NCBI RefSeq assembly: GCF_900166985.1
Contig: NZ_FUZK01000003.1
Coordinates: forward strand, 124,001 to 188,000
Direction: 5' to 3'
Length of the DNA: 64,000 bases
Origin: Acholeplasma oculi
Lineage (GTDB): Bacteria > Bacillota_I > Bacilli_A > Acholeplasmatales > Acholeplasmataceae
Shown: positions 35,164 through 44,045 of the stretch, piece after piece
Layout of the letters: the number at the start of each line of letters is the position of its first letter
Numbering within the stretch: the stretch's first letter is position 1
Program-made: the position numbers and the translations under genes
The notes under the pieces: generated by a model
Databases searched by the model: none
The model's input: only the letters and a program-made list of their open reading frames with translations
What the model was told of the DNA's origin: nothing

Positions 35164-36870
35164 TTGAAAGATTATTTTTTAGACAATACATCATTTATTA
35201 TCCAATTCAACAGAATACCTTGTAATAGTGAAGCAAACATTTTAAACTCTAAACCATTTCAAATGATTTTAAGACGTTATATTTATGAAGTTAAGGCATT
35301 AGGTGATAAAGCCTACACATGGATCACCAAACTTAATACAAAAGAATTAGTGGCTTTATATAAGGCATTATTAGTATTTGACTATGATGAAGTACATCAA
35401 TCACTCGATCTACTTAAAGATGAAGCAGCAAGATATGCATTTTATATGTTTACTGAAGGTCTTTATGACTACTGGAGAAAACTTGAACGATATGGTTTCT
35501 TTAGTAGAAGCCGCTTAGACGATGATCAAAATATCAATCAACGTTTAACAGAAAGCAACGATCACTTCAGTAATTTAGTATTAAAACTTTACCGAACAGT
35601 ATCTCAAAAGATTATTAATAAAAACTATCTATTATTAAGACAGCTTCCAGCAGGCACTCAAGCAAATTTAAGTTTAGTTTCTAATCCCTGGACATTTGAT
35701 ACACCTTATACCAAACTAACCGATACAAGATTTGTTACAAGCATCGTTATTAGACCACCCTTAATGATTTATTCTAAAGCGAATACGAGAACTGGTTTAT
35801 TTACTCCAGCGGATGAAAATCCACTGGAGAAACTAGAACTGAATAAAAACGACTTTGTTGTCGCAGCAATCAAAGTTGGTCCATACTTAACCTATGCTTA
35901 TATACATCATAAATTCTTAAAATATGCAGTTACATTAGGTTCTTTATTTGAACTTGCATCCTTTGATGAATATAAAGATAAAAAACCAGATTTAATATAT
36001 GTATATGGTATTTCAGATAATGCATATGATGGTAAGTACTTCTATGATGAGAAAAATGATATTTATTCAGGTTACGTAAGTCTTGATGATAAAAACGATT
36101 ATTTTGGTTATGTTAAAAAGATGTTACTCACCTTACATAACGTTAAAATGATTAGAGAAAACAAATTACCAATTCATGGTGCTATGTTTAGATTAACACT
36201 CAAAAACGGCGATACTAAAAATATTTGTATTATAGGGGACAGTGGAGCTGGTAAATCAGAAACCATTGAAAGTATGAGACTTGTTGGTGAAAAGTTCATT
36301 AACAATATTGAAATCATATATGATGATATGGGAACATTTGATATGTTAGGTAATGAAGTCATCAGCTATGGTACTGAAATTGGTGCATTTGTAAGACTTG
36401 ATGACTTAGACCAAGGCTATGCTTATAAACAAATCGATAGGGCAGTATTCTTAAACCCTAATAAAACCAATGCACGTGTTGTGCTACCTGCAAGTGATTA
36501 TCAGTTTGTCATGATGAAACATAAAGTGGATCTTCTACTTTATGCCAATAACTATGATGAAGATCATGAAGGCATTAAAGTCTATGACAACTTAGATGAA
36601 GTACTTGAAATCTTCCAAAAAGGTGAAAGAAAAGCTAAAGGAACAACTAGTGAAGTTGGAATGACTAAAACTTACTTTGCAAATCCATTTGGACCCGTAC
36701 AACATGAAAAAGAAAACCAAGTTTTATTAGAAAAATACTTTAAAAAGTTATATGATAATCAAATACCAGTCGGTGTGATTTACACAAAACTGGCACTTGA
36801 TGGGTTCGAACAAAAAGGACCAAAACTTGCTGCAGAGGAACTCATTAAGTTCTTAACTCAGAAAAAATAA
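35164..36870 (+). CDS. HPr kinase/PEPCK-superfamily P-loop protein
   Basis: 568 residues from a TTG start preceded by GGGAGGT. The nucleotide site is IHGAMF followed by IIGDSGAGKSET (about 356-367) and IYDDMG, the arrangement of HPr kinase (lHG, GDSGxGKSE, DD) and PEP carboxykinase. The protein is much longer than HPr kinase (about 310) and about the length of PEPCK (about 530), and its N-terminal 330 residues match neither in what I can see. It may be a PEPCK relative or a protein kinase. It is the only long plus-strand gene here besides transposases. Confidence 0.75.
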   Translation: MKDYFLDNTSFIIQFNRIPCNSEANILNSKPFQMILRRYIYEVKALGDKAYTWITKLNTKELVALYKALLVFDYDEVHQSLDLLKDEAARYAFYMFTEGLYDYWRKLERYGFFSRSRLDDDQNINQRLTESNDHFSNLVLKLYRTVSQKIINKNYLLLRQLPAGTQANLSLVSNPWTFDTPYTKLTDTRFVTSIVIRPPLMIYSKANTRTGLFTPADENPLEKLELNKNDFVVAAIKVGPYLTYAYIHHKFLKYAVTLGSLFELASFDEYKDKKPDLIYVYGISDNAYDGKYFYDEKNDIYSGYVSLDDKNDYFGYVKKMLLTLHNVKMIRENKLPIHGAMFRLTLKNGDTKNICIIGDSGAGKSETIESMRLVGEKFINNIEIIYDDMGTFDMLGNEVISYGTEIGAFVRLDDLDQGYAYKQIDRAVFLNPNKTNARVVLPASDYQFVMMKHKVDLLLYANNYDEDHEGIKVYDNLDEVLEIFQKGERKAKGTTSEVGMTKTYFANPFGPVQHEKENQVLLEKYFKKLYDNQIPVGVIYTKLALDGFEQKGPKLAAEELIKFLTQKK

Positions 36871-36873
36871 GAC

Positions 36874-36897
36874 AAAACCCAGCGCAAGCTGGGTTTT
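36874..36897. terminator. Bidirectional intrinsic terminator
   Basis: A 10-bp perfect stem (AAAACCCAGC with GCTGGGTTTT, GCAA loop) lies between the convergent plus-strand gene and glmU, with A/T runs on both sides so it can serve both. Confidence 0.9.
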
Positions 36898-36901
36898 CTA
36901 T

Positions 36902-38284
36902 TTAAACTTTATCTTTTACTTTAGGCTTAATTGCATATTTTGCATAATCTTCTTTTGTTACTTGACGTGATCTTGCAATTGCAAATCCGTTACTTGGAAT
37001 ATTTTTAGTCACTGTAGAACCTGCTGCAATAAAGACATTATCTCCTACTTCAATCGGTGCAATCAAATTGGTATTACAACCAATAAAGACATTATCTCCA
37101 ATCTTCGTTTGGTGTTTTTTAACACCATCATAGTTAACTGTTACACTACCACAACCAAAGTTTACATTAGAACCCACTACTGAATCTCCAATATATGCAA
37201 GATGGCTTGCTTTAGTTTCATCACCAGTTGATGATTTCTTTACTTCAACGAAGTTACCAATACGGTTATGTGCACCAATATCTGCATGATCTCTTAAATG
37301 AGCAAATGGACCAACAGTGGTATCTTCTCTAACGATAGAATCATAAATTAAACTATGTTTCACATGAACACGTTCATGGATCTCTGAGTTATGAACCTCA
37401 GAGTTTGGTCCAACAATTGCCCCTGTTTTAATCACTGTGTACCCTGTAATTGTTGTATTTGGGTTAATCGTTACACCTGGTTCAATAATAACGTTATGAC
37501 CAATGGTAATTGTTTCAGGGTTAATCATAGAAACACCATTAAGCATATGTTCTTTATTAATATATTCTCTTAAATATTTTTCAGCAACACTAATTCCATA
37601 TAAATCATTAACACCCATAACCAGCGAATTATTTCTAACTGTATATGCACCTACTTTATAATCTCTTTTCATCAGTGCAATCATATCCGTAATATAATAT
37701 TCACCCTTAGCATTTTTATTATCCAGTTCACCTAATAAATTAAAGAATTTGTGATTATTGACGATATAAATACCAGTATTTATTTCTTTTATTTGTTTTT
37801 GATAGTCATTTGCATCTCTATCTTCTATAATACCTTGAATTTGGCCTTGTTCATTTCTTAAAATTCTACCGTATCCTTTAGGATCCTCATAGATTGCTGT
37901 AACAACAGTTAAGTCATTTCCATTTTCTTCATGTACCTTAAACATTTTATCAATTTGCTTATAATAAATTAAAGGAACATCCCCAGGCATAATAAAAGTA
38001 GATCCTTCTAAATCCTTAAAGGTTGGTGCAGCCATTAATGCTGCATGACCAGTTCCTAACTGTTCATGCTGATAAATATAACCTGCTCTATCTTTAATCA
38101 GTCCTTCAACCACTTCATGTTGATAACCTACTACTAAGTAAATATCATCCACAACAGACTTTTCAATATTTTCAACAATATATTCTATCATTGGTTTTTT
38201 TAATATCGGAAAAGCAACCTTGGGTGTTTCAGTTTTCATTCGGGTTCCTTTACCAGCAGCAAGCACTAATGCATAACGTTTCAT
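36902..38284 (-). CDS. glmU: GlmU bifunctional uridylyltransferase/acetyltransferase
   Basis: 460 residues, full length. The N-terminal pyrophosphorylase has LAAGKGTRMKTETPKV (about 7-22) and the UTP-binding QLGTGHAAL (about 76-84). The C-terminal part is a left-handed beta-helix with hexapeptide repeats and the acetyltransferase motif NFVEVKKS plus HLAYIGDSVVG. It makes UDP-GlcNAc from glucosamine 1-phosphate. It follows glmM by 3 nt and is the last gene of glmS-glmM-glmU. Confidence 0.96.
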   Translation of the reverse strand: MKRYALVLAAGKGTRMKTETPKVAFPILKKPMIEYIVENIEKSVVDDIYLVVGYQHEVVEGLIKDRAGYIYQHEQLGTGHAALMAAPTFKDLEGSTFIMPGDVPLIYYKQIDKMFKVHEENGNDLTVVTAIYEDPKGYGRILRNEQGQIQGIIEDRDANDYQKQIKEINTGIYIVNNHKFFNLLGELDNKNAKGEYYITDMIALMKRDYKVGAYTVRNNSLVMGVNDLYGISVAEKYLREYINKEHMLNGVSMINPETITIGHNVIIEPGVTINPNTTITGYTVIKTGAIVGPNSEVHNSEIHERVHVKHSLIYDSIVREDTTVGPFAHLRDHADIGAHNRIGNFVEVKKSSTGDETKASHLAYIGDSVVGSNVNFGCGSVTVNYDGVKKHQTKIGDNVFIGCNTNLIAPIEVGDNVFIAAGSTVTKNIPSNGFAIARSRQVTKEDYAKYAIKPKVKDKV

Positions 38285-38287
38285 GAT

Positions 38288-39595
38288 TTATACTCCTAAA
38301 TCTTTTATTTTATTTACAATCAGTTCCATCGATTCATCTAATAAATTAGAATCCTTACAACTGATTGTAACACGAATAACGGGTTCTGTACCACTTGGAC
38401 GAACCAAGAGTAATGAATCTGGTCCTATTTTTTGTTTAATATCATCTAATAAACCTTTGATTTCTGGATAACTTAAAACTGTTTTATTAACATTTTTAAT
38501 GTTAACCATTCTTTGTGGATACATTTCTACTTCTTTTGTATAATCCTTTAGAGATATGTTGTTTTCTGCAAGTACTTTAATTAAGTACATACCAGCAAAT
38601 AATCCATCTCCAGATGGTAGTAGATCATTTAATATAATGTGACCTGAGTTTTCACCACCAATTGTTAAATCATTTTTAACAATTTCATCAGATACGTATT
38701 TATCCCCAACAGGTGTTTGTAGTACATCAATTCCTAATTCTTTAAAAGCTTTTAAAACACCTGGATTACTCATTTGAGTAAGTACAACTGTATCTTTTTT
38801 AAGTTTTTGAATAGATTTTAAATACTTGGCTATGACATAGACAATCATATCACCGTCATATATGGTATTTTCACCATCAACGACTAATAAACGGTCACCG
38901 TCTCCATCAAAACTTAATCCAATATCAGATTTATGAATTATGACTGCTTCTTTTATAGCATCTAAGTGTGTGGAACCCACACTTAGATTAATATTAAGTC
39001 CGTCTGGTTCTTTACCGATTTGATAACTTTCATCAGTAATACTTTCAATGACTCTTTTAGCGATTTTAAAGGTTGCACCATTTGCAGAATCATAAGATAC
39101 TCTCATATGTGTTCTTGGAATACTTAAATCCTTATAAACACTTCGATAAAGTGAATCCACATCATCTGTAACAGAAATTTTTCCAAGTGTTGCTGCAACT
39201 AAACAATTTTCTTCATCAATAAAAGGTTCTAAAGATAACTCTTCGTCATCTAACATTTTATAACCTGATTTAAATATTTTGATACCATTATCGGTATATG
39301 GATTGTGTGATGCAGTAACCATCACACCAATCAAGTTATTGATTTTAGAGTAATAAGCAACCATTGGAGTTGAAACAACGCCTGAGATTAAAACCTCTAC
39401 TCCAGCTAAAGATGCACCATATGCAATACCATATGCAAGCATATCACTAGATAACCTTGTATCTTGACCAATAACAATTCTTTCTGGTTTAAACTTTTTA
39501 GCAATTGCTTGACCAACTCGAAAAGCGAGTTGGTTGTTTAATTTTTCAAATGCTGTACCTCTAATGCCATCGGTTCCAAAATATTTTTTGTTCAT
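38288..39595 (-). CDS. glmM: Phosphoglucosamine mutase
   Basis: 435 residues. The start YFGTDGIRGTAFE, phosphoserine loop VTASHNPYTDNGIK (about 92-105), metal loop SFDGDGDRLLVVD (about 233-245), sugar loop GGENSGHI and phosphate loop RPSGTEPVIRV are all intact. It converts glucosamine 6-phosphate to the 1-phosphate in the UDP-GlcNAc pathway. It begins 10 nt after glmS. Confidence 0.96.
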   Translation of the reverse strand: MNKKYFGTDGIRGTAFEKLNNQLAFRVGQAIAKKFKPERIVIGQDTRLSSDMLAYGIAYGASLAGVEVLISGVVSTPMVAYYSKINNLIGVMVTASHNPYTDNGIKIFKSGYKMLDDEELSLEPFIDEENCLVAATLGKISVTDDVDSLYRSVYKDLSIPRTHMRVSYDSANGATFKIAKRVIESITDESYQIGKEPDGLNINLSVGSTHLDAIKEAVIIHKSDIGLSFDGDGDRLLVVDGENTIYDGDMIVYVIAKYLKSIQKLKKDTVVLTQMSNPGVLKAFKELGIDVLQTPVGDKYVSDEIVKNDLTIGGENSGHIILNDLLPSGDGLFAGMYLIKVLAENNISLKDYTKEVEMYPQRMVNIKNVNKTVLSYPEIKGLLDDIKQKIGPDSLLLVRPSGTEPVIRVTISCKDSNLLDESMELIVNKIKDLGV

Positions 39596-39605
39596 ATAAA
39601 TTCCC

Positions 39606-41387
39606 CTATTCTACAGTAACACTCTTTGCGAGATTTCTTGGTTTATCAATATCATATCCTAATTCATAAGATGCATAATATGCTATAAGTTGTGCGGGTA
39701 ATATGGTTAGAATCGGTGTTAAAAGTGGATGTACATCTTCTAAGATAATATCATCCCCATCACTTTTGAGAGATTCTAATGTAATAACGATAGGTATTGC
39801 GCCTCTAGACACTGTTTCTTCTAAATTACTTCTCGTATTCAAATTAATCGATTCATGAGATATTATAGCAATAACAGGTGTTTTATCCTCTATTAATGCA
39901 ATTGTTCCATGTTTAAGTTCACCTGCAGCAAAACCTTCTGTATGGATATATGATATCTCTTTTAGTTTTAATGCAGCCTCTAGTGATGTTGCATAATCCA
40001 TGCCTCTACCAATGTAGAAGGCATGTTTCGTGTTTATATATTTTACCACTAAATCCCTGATATGGCTATCACTTAATAGGAAATTTTCCATTGCTTGTGC
40101 GGTTTTTGATAGTTCATATTGTATATCTATTGCTTTATCTGATAAAGCATATGCAAGTATAAATAACATCGCAATTTGAGCAACATATGCTTTAGTAGAT
40201 GCAACAGCAATCTCAGGACCAGCAAAAATCTCTAAGGCATAGAGAGATTCTCTTGCAAGTGTAGATGTAATAACGTTAGTTATGGTTAATGTTTTATAGT
40301 CTTGTTTTTTTAGTTTTGTTAAACAAGTTCTTAAATCAGCTGTTTCACCACTTTGAGAAATTAGTATGAAAAAAGCATTTGGATCAATAAGTGGTGTGTT
40401 ATAAGCAAACTCAGATGCAATATGCACCTCAACTGGTTTTTTAATTAAGTCTTCAATTATTTTTTTTCCGACGATACCTGCATGCATGGATGTTCCAGCT
40501 GCTAGTATATAAATACGACTGGATTGCTTTAAATCATTTAAAAGAGATTGATTGATATTAATTGAAGAGTCATGAATATATCCCTTCATGATTCTTCTGA
40601 TCACCGTGGGTTGTTCATGAATTTCTTTCAACATAAAATGTTCAAAGATGCCTTTTTCAGATGATTTGATGTCAAAGTTGAATTCTTCAAATTGTACTTG
40701 AATTTCATTTAAATCATAATCATATAATTTGACCGAATCTTTCTGACTAACAACAAATGTTTTATCAGCTAAAACATGATATGTCTTAGCATATCCAGCG
40801 AGTGCTAATATGTCTGATGTAATAGTAACTCCTTCTTCATCTTTCCCTATAATCAAAGGTGGTTTATTCTTAGCAGCATAGATAGTATTTGGATCTTTGT
40901 TATCAATAATAAGTAAAGCGTAAGACCCTTGAAGTAAATTTAATGTAGAAACAATAGATTTTTCAACATCCATGATGGTTGAAAAACTATCAATCAAGTG
41001 AGCAATAACTTCTGTATCTGTTTCACTTATAAACGTGTGATTTTTTAAGTATTGATTCTTTAATTGTTTAAAATTTTCAATTACTCCATTATGGACAATA
41101 ATGTAACGACCTGAACTAGATTGGTGAGGATGTGCATTGACTGCATTTACTTTTCCATGGGTTGCCCATCTTGTATGTCCTATACCAATGTTAGATAGTA
41201 TGTTGTGTGTTGTTTTAGATAGTGTTGAAACCCTACCTATATCTTTATAGATGTTAAACAGATTTGAGGATAAATTATAAAGCGTGATTCCGGCAGAATC
41301 ATATCCACGGTATTCCAATTTTTCCAATCCTTCTATGATAATGTTTCTAGCATTCGATGAGCCTATATATCCTACAATTCCACACAT
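39606..41387 (-). CDS. glmS: Glucosamine-6-phosphate synthase
   Basis: 593 residues. The glutaminase domain begins MCGIVGYIG (Cys2 nucleophile) and has the typical HTRWATHG loop; two SIS domains follow (LAAGTSMHAG and ISQSGETADL), and the C-terminus DKPRNLAKSVTVE is conserved. It makes glucosamine 6-phosphate from fructose 6-phosphate and glutamine. It is the first gene of the operon. No glmS ribozyme is seen upstream; instead a long inverted repeat overlaps the promoter. Confidence 0.97.
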   Translation of the reverse strand: MCGIVGYIGSSNARNIIIEGLEKLEYRGYDSAGITLYNLSSNLFNIYKDIGRVSTLSKTTHNILSNIGIGHTRWATHGKVNAVNAHPHQSSSGRYIIVHNGVIENFKQLKNQYLKNHTFISETDTEVIAHLIDSFSTIMDVEKSIVSTLNLLQGSYALLIIDNKDPNTIYAAKNKPPLIIGKDEEGVTITSDILALAGYAKTYHVLADKTFVVSQKDSVKLYDYDLNEIQVQFEEFNFDIKSSEKGIFEHFMLKEIHEQPTVIRRIMKGYIHDSSININQSLLNDLKQSSRIYILAAGTSMHAGIVGKKIIEDLIKKPVEVHIASEFAYNTPLIDPNAFFILISQSGETADLRTCLTKLKKQDYKTLTITNVITSTLARESLYALEIFAGPEIAVASTKAYVAQIAMLFILAYALSDKAIDIQYELSKTAQAMENFLLSDSHIRDLVVKYINTKHAFYIGRGMDYATSLEAALKLKEISYIHTEGFAAGELKHGTIALIEDKTPVIAIISHESINLNTRSNLEETVSRGAIPIVITLESLKSDGDDIILEDVHPLLTPILTILPAQLIAYYASYELGYDIDKPRNLAKSVTVE

Positions 41388-41403
41388 GATTAATTCCTCC
41401 TAA

Positions 41404-41438
41404 ATAATAAACACTGATGTTAAGTCAGTGTTTATTAT
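41404..41438 (-). promoter_or_regulatory. 14-bp inverted repeat over the glmS promoter
   Basis: ATAATAAACACTGA and its exact complement TCAGTGTTTATTAT are separated by 7 nt. A minus-strand TATAAT lies in the outer arm, and the inner arm reaches to within a few bases of the AGGAGG site of glmS. It could be the operator of a repressor or a leader hairpin hiding the ribosome site. Confidence 0.6.
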
Positions 41439-41745
41439 AGCATATTTTCAATTATTGAAAAATATTTTCAATTTATTTTAAATTCGTAATTGAATTAGTT
41501 ACATGTAAACTACTAACCTTCATTTGATTTTATTGAAAGATAATAAATTAATTTATCATGTATTTTATACTATTAAATATTCCTTAGACAAATAAGATTG
41601 ATTCGTCTATAAATTGAATGTGCAATCTTTGTTTAGAGTATTTTAGATGAAACTACTCTAATAATTGGATTTCATTTGTACAAATACTTTGCTTTTATGT
41701 CAATAAAGTGGACATGATAAGTGAGGATTTCTTTGAATAATACAC
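41439..41745. other. Gap between glmS and the IS remnant
   Basis: About 300 AT-rich bases with no coding frame that I can support. It may include the lost 5' part of the decayed transposase, but I see no clear similarity. Confidence 0.5.
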
Positions 41746-42456
41746 TTGATAAGGCGTTTGATAATCGATATGTGGGAAAGTTATAAACAAGTTTTAGAAA
41801 AGGCATTTCCTAAAAGTTTAATCGCTGTAGATTCATTTCACGTCATAGCAAACCTGAACAGAGCGATGGATAGAGTTCGAATTGATACCATGAATAGATT
41901 TAAATTAGAACGCAGTAAACTACTGAACAATGATATGTATTATTACATGTTAAAGAAGTTTCATATCTTCTTTAAAATTGATTTAGATCGTCTAAGAGAT
42001 TTTAAACCGGCCTACATCGCAAAACTAAATACCTACTGGGATAAGCAAACTATACTTAACTATCTTTTAGATATTGATGATACACTTAAACACTGTTATA
42101 GATTAAAAGAATAGTATCGATATTTTAATTTAATAGCTGAATATGATACCTGTGATGAAGGATTTAATATTTAAATTGATGGGTTTAAATCAAACCCTGT
42201 TAAAGAATTTAGAGACTTTGGACGTATGATACAAACTTGGAAAGTTGAAATAAAGAACTCGTTTATTATGTCTAAAGGTAGACGAATATCCAATGGACCA
42301 ATTGAATCTACAAATTCTAAAATTAAGACAATCATTAAAGTTTCTAATGGTATTAGAGACTTTAGAAGGTTAAGAGGCAAAATAATGTATTCTATTAATA
42401 AAGATACACCACTTAAAAACGAAAATATTAAAAAGTATATAGATATAACTAAATAA
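41746..42456 (+). pseudogene. Decayed ISL3-family transposase
   Basis: One reading frame with in-frame stops at 42112-42114 (TAG after YRLKE) and about 42171 (TAA) corresponds to the last 240 residues of an ISL3 transposase. It matches the intact neighbour at about half of positions: IIDMWESYKQV against VIDMWLTYYDV, AVDSFHVI, NDMYYYMLKKFH, RRISNGPIEST. The N-terminal half with the zinc finger is missing. Only substitutions broke the remaining frame. It is a different, older element than the intact copy beside it. Confidence 0.88.
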
Positions 42457-42630
42457 AAAGAGGTACCTCCATATTTTTTAGTTATTTAAAATAGTTGGTG
42501 TAAAAAAACACCTTTCAATTAGGTGGTGGTAGTACCCCATCTTTTTTAAAGGCCGAAATAAATATATAAAAAATGAAGAACACCTTTTATAATATAGTTA
42601 GTCGTAACTAAAAAAACAAAGGAGTTCTTC

Positions 42631-43926
42631 ATGTATGATAATATCACAAAACTATATAAATTAGAAAACATAAATTCAAAAATAGAATCACTTGATACCA
42701 CAATAGATGGTGAAGTACTTACACTTCATCTAAAGTTACTAAAAGATAATATAAATTGTCCACAATGTCAAACATATCCGATGTATTTTCATGGTTTTAG
42801 GTTAAAAAAATTAATCCATAGTGTTTCATTAGAACATCAAGTAAAAATCGCTTATTATGCAAGGCATAATCGGTGTAAAACATTTAATAAAACAATCTAT
42901 GAAACAAATCCATTTAATCAAGTTTACGAACGTATTAGTTTAAAAACCAAACTATCTATCTTAAATCACTTAAAAGATATCCATCATAACTTCGCTGATA
43001 CAGCAAAGTTATTTAATGTATCTAGTCAAAGTGTGATTAATATATTTGATAAGCACATCGATGCCCACCCTAGAAAATTAGGCGAAGTTATCTCTATTGA
43101 CGAAGTCTTTACCAATAAAATGAATAAATATAAATATGCCTGTGTCATTTTAGATTTTAATACCTCTAAAATTATTGACATTATAGCAACGCGACACAAA
43201 AACTATTTAACAGAATATTTTTTTAGAATTCCTAGGGAAGAAAGACTTGGTGTTAAGGCTGTAGTCATTGATATGTGGCTAACTTATTACGATGTGGCAA
43301 AATTCTGTTTTCCAAACGCGTTTATAGCAATTGATTCATTTCATATCATCAAAAATCTCAACGAAGCTATCAAACAAATTAGAATCCAAATTCAAAGAAA
43401 ATATGATCAGGATAGTTCGAGACTTGAGTATAATGACATGTATTATTACATGTTAAAAAAATTCCATTACTTCTTCGTAAAAGACTATGAAAATATTTAT
43501 GATGGCAAAATACGGGTATATAAAATGAAGGGTTACTGGCATAAATCTGAAATATTAAGTTATTTATTGAAAATTGATAATTCACTGACTAAAGCTTACA
43601 GATTAAAGGAAGCCTATCGCGTATTTAATCTAACAGCAAGTTTTAATGACTGTGATGAGCGCCTTGATGAATTGATTACTGAATTTAGAAACAGTGAGTT
43701 TGAAATATATAGAACATTTGGTCAAACACTAAATACTTGGAGAGATAGTATCAAAAATTCATTTATAAGAATCGATGTCCGTAGGATATCTAATGGCCCC
43801 ATTGAATCTATCAATAATAAGATTAAAACAATCATTAAAAACTCAAATGGTATCAGATATTTTTACAGGTTTAGAAATAAAGTACTGTATTCAATTAATA
43901 AGGATGTTCCAATTACCAATAAGTAA
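42631..43926 (+). CDS. ISL3-family transposase, intact
   Basis: 431 residues, full length. An N-terminal zinc-binding part (NCPQC near residue 47, RHNRC near residue 87) is followed by a helix-turn-helix (AKLFNVSSQSVINIF) and the DDE domain: ISIDEVF (D), VVIDMW (D) and GPIESINNKIK (E). It cuts and joins the IS ends. An AAAGGAG box precedes the ATG. All catalytic residues are present, so the element may still be active. Confidence 0.93.
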   Translation: MYDNITKLYKLENINSKIESLDTTIDGEVLTLHLKLLKDNINCPQCQTYPMYFHGFRLKKLIHSVSLEHQVKIAYYARHNRCKTFNKTIYETNPFNQVYERISLKTKLSILNHLKDIHHNFADTAKLFNVSSQSVINIFDKHIDAHPRKLGEVISIDEVFTNKMNKYKYACVILDFNTSKIIDIIATRHKNYLTEYFFRIPREERLGVKAVVIDMWLTYYDVAKFCFPNAFIAIDSFHIIKNLNEAIKQIRIQIQRKYDQDSSRLEYNDMYYYMLKKFHYFFVKDYENIYDGKIRVYKMKGYWHKSEILSYLLKIDNSLTKAYRLKEAYRVFNLTASFNDCDERLDELITEFRNSEFEIYRTFGQTLNTWRDSIKNSFIRIDVRRISNGPIESINNKIKTIIKNSNGIRYFYRFRNKVLYSINKDVPITNK

Positions 43927-43948
43927 ATAAAAGTGGTTATGACAAAAG

Positions 43949-43974
43949 AAAAGACGCAATTTCTGCGTCTTTTT
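43949..43974 (+). terminator. Terminator of the transposase gene
   Basis: A 10-bp perfect stem (AAAAGACGCA with TGCGTCTTTT, 5-nt loop) followed by TTTT, 22 nt after the transposase stop and inside the IS right end. Confidence 0.85.
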
Positions 43975-44045
43975 GGTGTACACCACCTATTTTATAGGTC
44001 GTTTTTACACCATCTATTTTAAAGGGTCTGAGTAAATTCTATATT

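Larger units (their letters stand above)
42485..44023 (+). mobile_element. ISL3-like insertion sequence with long inverted ends
   Basis: The left end (TTTAAAATAGTTGGTGTAAA) and the reverse complement of the right end (TTTAAAATAGATGGTGTAAA) match, and the similarity goes on for about 45 bp to TAGGTGGTG. The element of about 1.54 kb holds one transposase gene. The exact outer bases and target duplication cannot be fixed by eye. It lies directly after the decayed transposase, with only a small hairpin between, so it may have inserted into the end of the older element. Confidence 0.8.

Noticed and set aside
41388-41460. glmS ribozyme/riboswitch
   Set aside because: The gap before glmS is too short and lacks the conserved core; only the inverted repeat is present.
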